Source: Stutzerimonas stutzeri (lineage in GTDB: Bacteria > Pseudomonadota > Gammaproteobacteria > Pseudomonadales > Pseudomonadaceae). Taken from it: 64,000 nt of DNA. The stretch covers positions 186,001 to 250,000 of the forward strand of contig NZ_JYHV01000011.1 in the NCBI RefSeq assembly GCF_000952685.1, read 5' to 3'. The notes under the pieces were generated by a model that was not told the DNA's origin, ran no database searches, and saw nothing but the letters and a program-made list of their open reading frames with translations. This document shows positions 63,981 through 64,000 of the stretch, one piece after another (positions within the stretch are counted from its first letter, which is position 1; each line of letters begins with the position of its first letter). A program made the position numbers and the translations under genes.

Positions 63981-64000
63981 GCAACGACGGCGCATCGCCC

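Noticed and set aside
1..64000. Prophage, insertion sequence, CRISPR, tRNA or rRNA genes
   Set aside because: No integrase, transposase, cas gene, regular spaced repeats or recognisable RNA gene was seen on either strand.

Overview
The window looks like a core-chromosome segment of a pseudomonad, most likely the Pseudomonas stutzeri (Stutzerimonas) group. The DNA is GC-rich, ribosome-binding sites are clear, coding density is high, and several gene orders recall those around P. aeruginosa PA4725-4721 (cbrA-gluQ-dksA-sfsA), PA4642-4640 (mqoB), PA4632-4626 (rsmC, hprA), PA0833-0838 (ompA lipoprotein, pta, ackA, slyD, gpx), PA4351-4348 (olsA, olsB) and PA4333-4331 (fumA, GGDEF protein, ferredoxin reductase). 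The genus assignment rests on recognised protein families and remembered synteny, not on a database search. I see no insertion sequence, prophage, CRISPR array, rRNA or tRNA gene.

Layout. 1-6.5 kb: 3'-truncated cbrA with its small overlapping upstream gene cbrX, gluQ and dksA on the minus strand, then a PLP aminotransferase and sfsA on the plus strand. 6.5-10.3 kb: lipoprotein sugar dehydrogenase, MgtC-family, DUF5924 and DUF2726 membrane proteins. 10.3-12.1 kb: two unusually long intergenic stretches around a LOG-family nucleosidase gene; they carry four copies of a 35-bp motif, each ending in a perfect DnaA box. 12.1-20.5 kb: SDR, SulP transporter, PA4642-family protein, malate:quinone oxidoreductase, YajG-type lipoprotein, DUF1329 protein. 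20.5-28 kb: acyltransferase, small zinc-type proteins, an HMCES-like protein with altered catalytic residues, M48 protease, SnoaL-like protein, a GDT1/TMEM165 manganese transporter with a yybP-ykoY-type riboswitch leader, rsmC, hprA, LysE exporter. 28-40.5 kb: acyl-CoA ligase, a PAS hybrid kinase, MBL hydrolase, OmpA lipoprotein, then a large CHASE hybrid kinase followed by a REC-PAS-GGDEF-EAL protein, and an acyltransferase. 40.6-45.3 kb: ackA-pta acetate pathway, slyD, glutathione peroxidase. 45.4-47.9 kb: TetR regulator and Old Yellow Enzyme sharing an identical operator-like site, then a flavodoxin-type reductase. 48-54.9 kb: cysZ, HopJ and DUF1244 pair, a sensory-rhodopsin-transducer-like protein, the folM-folX tetrahydromonapterin pair, PilZ-like protein, MioC-like flavodoxin, acpH, and the olsB-olsA ornithine-lipid pair. 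55-64 kb: a degenerate acyl-CoA dehydrogenase, phospholipase-D-type cardiolipin synthase, PfpI protein, VF530 protein, Aer-like chemoreceptor, class I fumarase, and a GGDEF protein overlapping a ferredoxin-NAD(P)H reductase.

Themes are central carbon and redox control (CbrA, Mqo, FumA, AckA-Pta), membrane-lipid remodelling (four PlsC-type or ornithine-lipid acyltransferases plus a PLD-type synthase), and sensory signalling (three histidine kinases, two c-di-GMP proteins, one chemoreceptor). The most unusual item is the DnaA-box motif locus at 10.4-11.9 kb.
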